DNA from: JASHUC01 sp035523875
GTDB taxonomy: Bacteria > Pseudomonadota > Gammaproteobacteria > Steroidobacterales > Steroidobacteraceae
DNA length: 64,000 bases
Assembly (NCBI GenBank): GCA_035523875.1
Contig: DATKPY010000034.1
Coordinates: 26,808-90,807 of the forward strand
Direction: 5' to 3'
Part shown: positions 62,495 through 64,000 of the stretch, piece by piece
Position numbering within the stretch: position 1 is the stretch's first letter
Layout: each line of letters opens with the position of its first letter
Made by a program: the position numbers and the translations under genes
The notes under the pieces: generated by a model
Seen by the model: the letters and a program-made list of their open reading frames with translations, nothing else
What the model was told of the DNA's origin: nothing
Database searches by the model: none

Positions 62495-63085
62495 ATGAGG
62501 TTCACCGTCACGCTCACTCTGGCCGCCATGGCCGTAATCACGGGCTCGGCTGCTACCTTCGCAGGCGACGATGACTGGAAGTACAAGGATCTCTACGAGC
62601 TCAAAGAACTGCACGCCGCCTTCCACCAGGCCGTGTCGCACGCTGGAATCAATGCGACCACGAAGGCTCAGGCCCTCGCAGAGATACTTGCGCTCTGGAC
62701 AGACGACGGAGTCATCATCTCAGGGGGCGTCACCTACGCTGGAAAAGGCACACCGGGCACGGCCAGCTGCGATCCCGGATCGCAGACGTTGTGCGACTTT
62801 TATGAAAATCACGCCGGCGGCCTGGTGCTGGGTCACGACTGGGTCTCGCTCACTCCGATCTTCACGGAGAGCATCAACCTGCTCGATCACGAGACCGCCG
62901 AACTCTACTTCCAGTGCATCTACTTCGACGTGAACAATAACGACGCGCTCCAGTCGAACGCCACCTTCGGGCTGCCGACGGAGACCCACACCGCTATCGC
63001 GAAGAAGGTTAGGGATCACTGGCTGTTCGCGTTCGGTGAGTTCACGTCCATCCCACCGCCTACCCTCGATGCTTATCAACAGTGA
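62495..63085 (+). CDS. Exported SnoaL/NTF2-like small protein
   Basis: 196 residues with a signal peptide (LAAMAVITGSAATFAG). The pattern YELKELHAAFHQAVS...ALAEILALWTDDGVIISGGVTYAGK is the NTF2-like fold opening, and HDWVSLTPIFTESINLLDHETAELYFQCIYFDV the following strands. It differs from the longer NTF2-like paralogues of 6-22 kb. Function unknown; possibly an isomerase, binding or immunity-like protein. GGGGAG precedes the ATG. It is flanked by 12-base copies of TCGGACCCCGGG. Confidence 0.7.
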   Translation: MRFTVTLTLAAMAVITGSAATFAGDDDWKYKDLYELKELHAAFHQAVSHAGINATTKAQALAEILALWTDDGVIISGGVTYAGKGTPGTASCDPGSQTLCDFYENHAGGLVLGHDWVSLTPIFTESINLLDHETAELYFQCIYFDVNNNDALQSNATFGLPTETHTAIAKKVRDHWLFAFGEFTSIPPPTLDAYQQ

Positions 63086-63517
63086 GCGACGCCGCTCCGA
63101 TTCGACTCGGACCCCGGGGCGCGAGCTCCGCTCGTGCTCTGGGCTCCCGAGCCACGTTGTGAGGGTGAACACCCCGAAGCGTGCGGGACGACTGCGCTCG
63201 AGCGCCCACGTGCAGCTCTCATTACCGCAGTGGGGAATCTCGCTCAAAGGGCGTCGTCCGCGCCTGACGCTCGAGTAGATCGAGCCGCGCTTGCAAGTGC
63301 TGTATTAGGCGAGTCGCTCGCCGTTTCAGGCGAGATCGACCGTGTACGGAGCGCTCTCGACGATGCGCTGCGTGCCGGTCACGGTCGCGGTGCGACGCGG
63401 ATCGGATCGGGCGGAGCGGCGCCGGCGGTCAACGCGCCAAGGCGCCCATGGATGTTACCCGTCCCTCACCCGAGGCCGACTTTCAGGGGCATCCTGTTCT
63501 GTAAGCCGTTGATTTCA
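63086..63517. other. Intergenic stretch, no supported gene
   Basis: About 430 bases between the NTF2-like gene and the tRNA-Glu remnant. A 150-codon plus-strand frame is open across it but has no ribosome site or family features, and its end reads through the antisense of the tRNA fragment, giving a peptide typical of false annotations. I see no other feature. Confidence 0.6.
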
Positions 63518-63564
63518 TGGCGCTCCCTACGGGATTCGAACCCGTGTTACAGCCTTGAGAGGGC
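63518..63564 (-). pseudogene. tRNA-Glu(CTC) 3' fragment, candidate attachment site of the next element
   Basis: On the minus strand the sequence reads from the anticodon loop (CTCTCAA, anticodon CTC at 63559-63557) through 3' stem GGCTG, TAAC, T-arm ACGGG-TTCGAAT-CCCGT, acceptor strand AGGGAGC and G-CCA (CCA at 63520-63518). It follows the pattern of proteobacterial tRNA-Glu. The 5' half (D-arm and acceptor 5' strand) does not appear at 63565-63640. This is what remains at the distal end after integration into a tRNA gene. The element should extend rightwards and the intact tRNA should be at its other end. Confidence 0.75.
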
Positions 63565-63696
63565 GATCCGACGTAAATCGTCGTGAGCGGCCGAAAAGCA
63601 CAAGCCCTGGAAAACACGGAAGATTGTACGCGGGCGTTCATGGACGTAAACTGGCGCCAGCGCTTAGAGTCGACCAAAGTAGACCGGGAATTTTCG

Positions 63697-64000
63697 ATGT
63701 CCGGCCGTGTACAGCCTCGCATCGCTACGCCGACAAGCCGGAGGGTGTTACAGCCCCGGGACGCACCTTATTGGACGGAACTGCGGCGCGGGCTGCGCCT
63801 CGGGTACATCAAGCCGCGCTCGGGTGCCGCTGGCGTCTGGGTGCTTCGCGAATTCAAGGCCGGAGGAGCCGGCGAGCGCGGCCGATATGTGCGGCGCCGG
63901 CTCGGGCTCGCCGATGATCTCGCGCCGGCGGACGGTGCCGCGATCCTCACCTACGCGGAGGCGCAGTCTCAGGCGATCAGCCCCGAGCGACCGACAGTCA
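63697..64000 (+). CDS. Tyrosine-type integrase, N-terminal part (cut by window end)
   Basis: The visible 101 residues read YWTELRRGLRLGYIKPRSG and then GVWVLREFK, RYVRRRLGLADDL and APADGAAILTYAEAQ, the SAM-like/arm-binding N-terminus of proteobacterial phage/island integrases. The catalytic domain lies beyond the window. Start at ATG 63697 is likely; an in-frame ATG at 63640 is possible. It begins 132 bases to the right of the tRNA-Glu remnant, as usual for integrases near their attachment site. Confidence 0.85.
   Translation, partial: MSGRVQPRIATPTSRRVLQPRDAPYWTELRRGLRLGYIKPRSGAAGVWVLREFKAGGAGERGRYVRRRLGLADDLAPADGAAILTYAEAQSQAISPERPTV

Larger units (their letters stand above)
53741..63564. 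mobile_element. Candidate genomic island bounded by tRNA-Glu 3'-end repeats
   Basis: The region lies between two same-orientation copies of a tRNA-Glu 3' end, 9.8 kb apart, and has visibly lower G+C and more A/T-containing codons than the flanking 50 kb. It carries the sigma/183-residue/Lon-STAND-WD40 set, an exported HAF-repeat protein and an exported NTF2-like protein. There is no integrase inside it; the one at 63697 lies beyond the right repeat. One reading is successive insertions at the same tRNA gene with loss of the older element's integrase. Confidence 0.5.

Noticed and set aside
63134..63586. 150-codon plus-strand frame ending in a LRDSNPCYSLERA-like peptide
   Set aside because: That peptide is the antisense translation of a tRNA 3' half; no ribosome site or protein family supports the frame.
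63518..63640. Intact tRNA gene
   Set aside because: The 5' acceptor strand, D-arm and 5' anticodon stem cannot be found to the right; only the 3' half is present.
63746..63756. Third copy of GTGTTACAGCC inside the integrase gene
   Set aside because: Only 11 bases match the tRNA remnant, with no similarity beyond; it is codons of the integrase N-terminus, so treated as chance.

Overview
The window reads as chromosome of a high-G+C proteobacterium. The codon bias is strongly G/C-ending. There is a LexA-type box of the CTGT-N8-ACAG class used by gamma- and betaproteobacteria, an NnrU protein, a PEP-CTERM protein, a complete N-type ATPase operon and many Tat-exported oxidoreductases. A gamma- or betaproteobacterium with oxidative catabolism fits; the genus cannot be read from the sequence.

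Layout. (1) 1-5.1 kb: housekeeping and signalling genes, namely a MutS-like membrane ATPase, a small protein behind a candidate SOS box, YqeY-like, an anchored hypothetical, NnrU and a diguanylate cyclase. (2) 5.2-28 kb: an accessory catabolic region. It holds three carotenoid/stilbene-cleavage-type oxygenases, three paralogous exported NTF2-like proteins, a tandem SnoaL-like protein, two SDRs, a VOC protein, an amidase, a PQQ/cytochrome c dehydrogenase, two GSTs (one of the LigE beta-etherase type), a luciferase-like flavin oxidoreductase, an HSL-type esterase, an FAD hydroxylase and an alpha/beta hydrolase. Together these suggest breakdown of a lignin-like, stilbenoid, terpenoid or other ether/ester-containing substrate. 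(3) 28-36.5 kb: DUF2934, a Gly/Tyr-rich protein, UspA and an N-ATPase operon in the order atpDCQRBEFAG. (4) 36.6-52.8 kb: mannose-1-phosphate guanylyltransferase, prolyl oligopeptidase, a QorB-like reductase, an FMN hydroxy-acid dehydrogenase carrying an unexpected CXXCH, an ECF sigma/anti-sigma pair divergent from an S8 protease, CBS-BON, acyl-CoA synthetase, HPF, a response regulator with EAL, and an IorAB-type molybdenum hydroxylase. (5) 53.0-53.7 kb: a PEP-CTERM protein. (6) 53.7-63.6 kb: a probable genomic island of visibly lower G+C, flanked by two copies of the 3' end of a tRNA-Glu(CTC) gene (32 of 40 bases alike). (7) From 63.6 kb: a second element beginning with a tyrosine-integrase gene cut by the window edge.

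The strongest candidate for an undescribed system is the three-gene set at 53,902-60,800, all on the minus strand. In transcription order it encodes a sigma-factor-like protein with a segment of about 110 residues inserted inside region 2, an unrecognised 183-residue protein, and a 1,668-residue protein. The large protein joins a Lon-like (S16) domain that keeps a possible Ser90/Lys141 dyad, a STAND ATPase, a transmembrane helix, 14 WD40 repeats and Sel1-like repeats. This looks like a sensor-ATPase-protease coupled to transcription, resembling bacterial conflict or programmed-response systems. The function is inferred, not shown.
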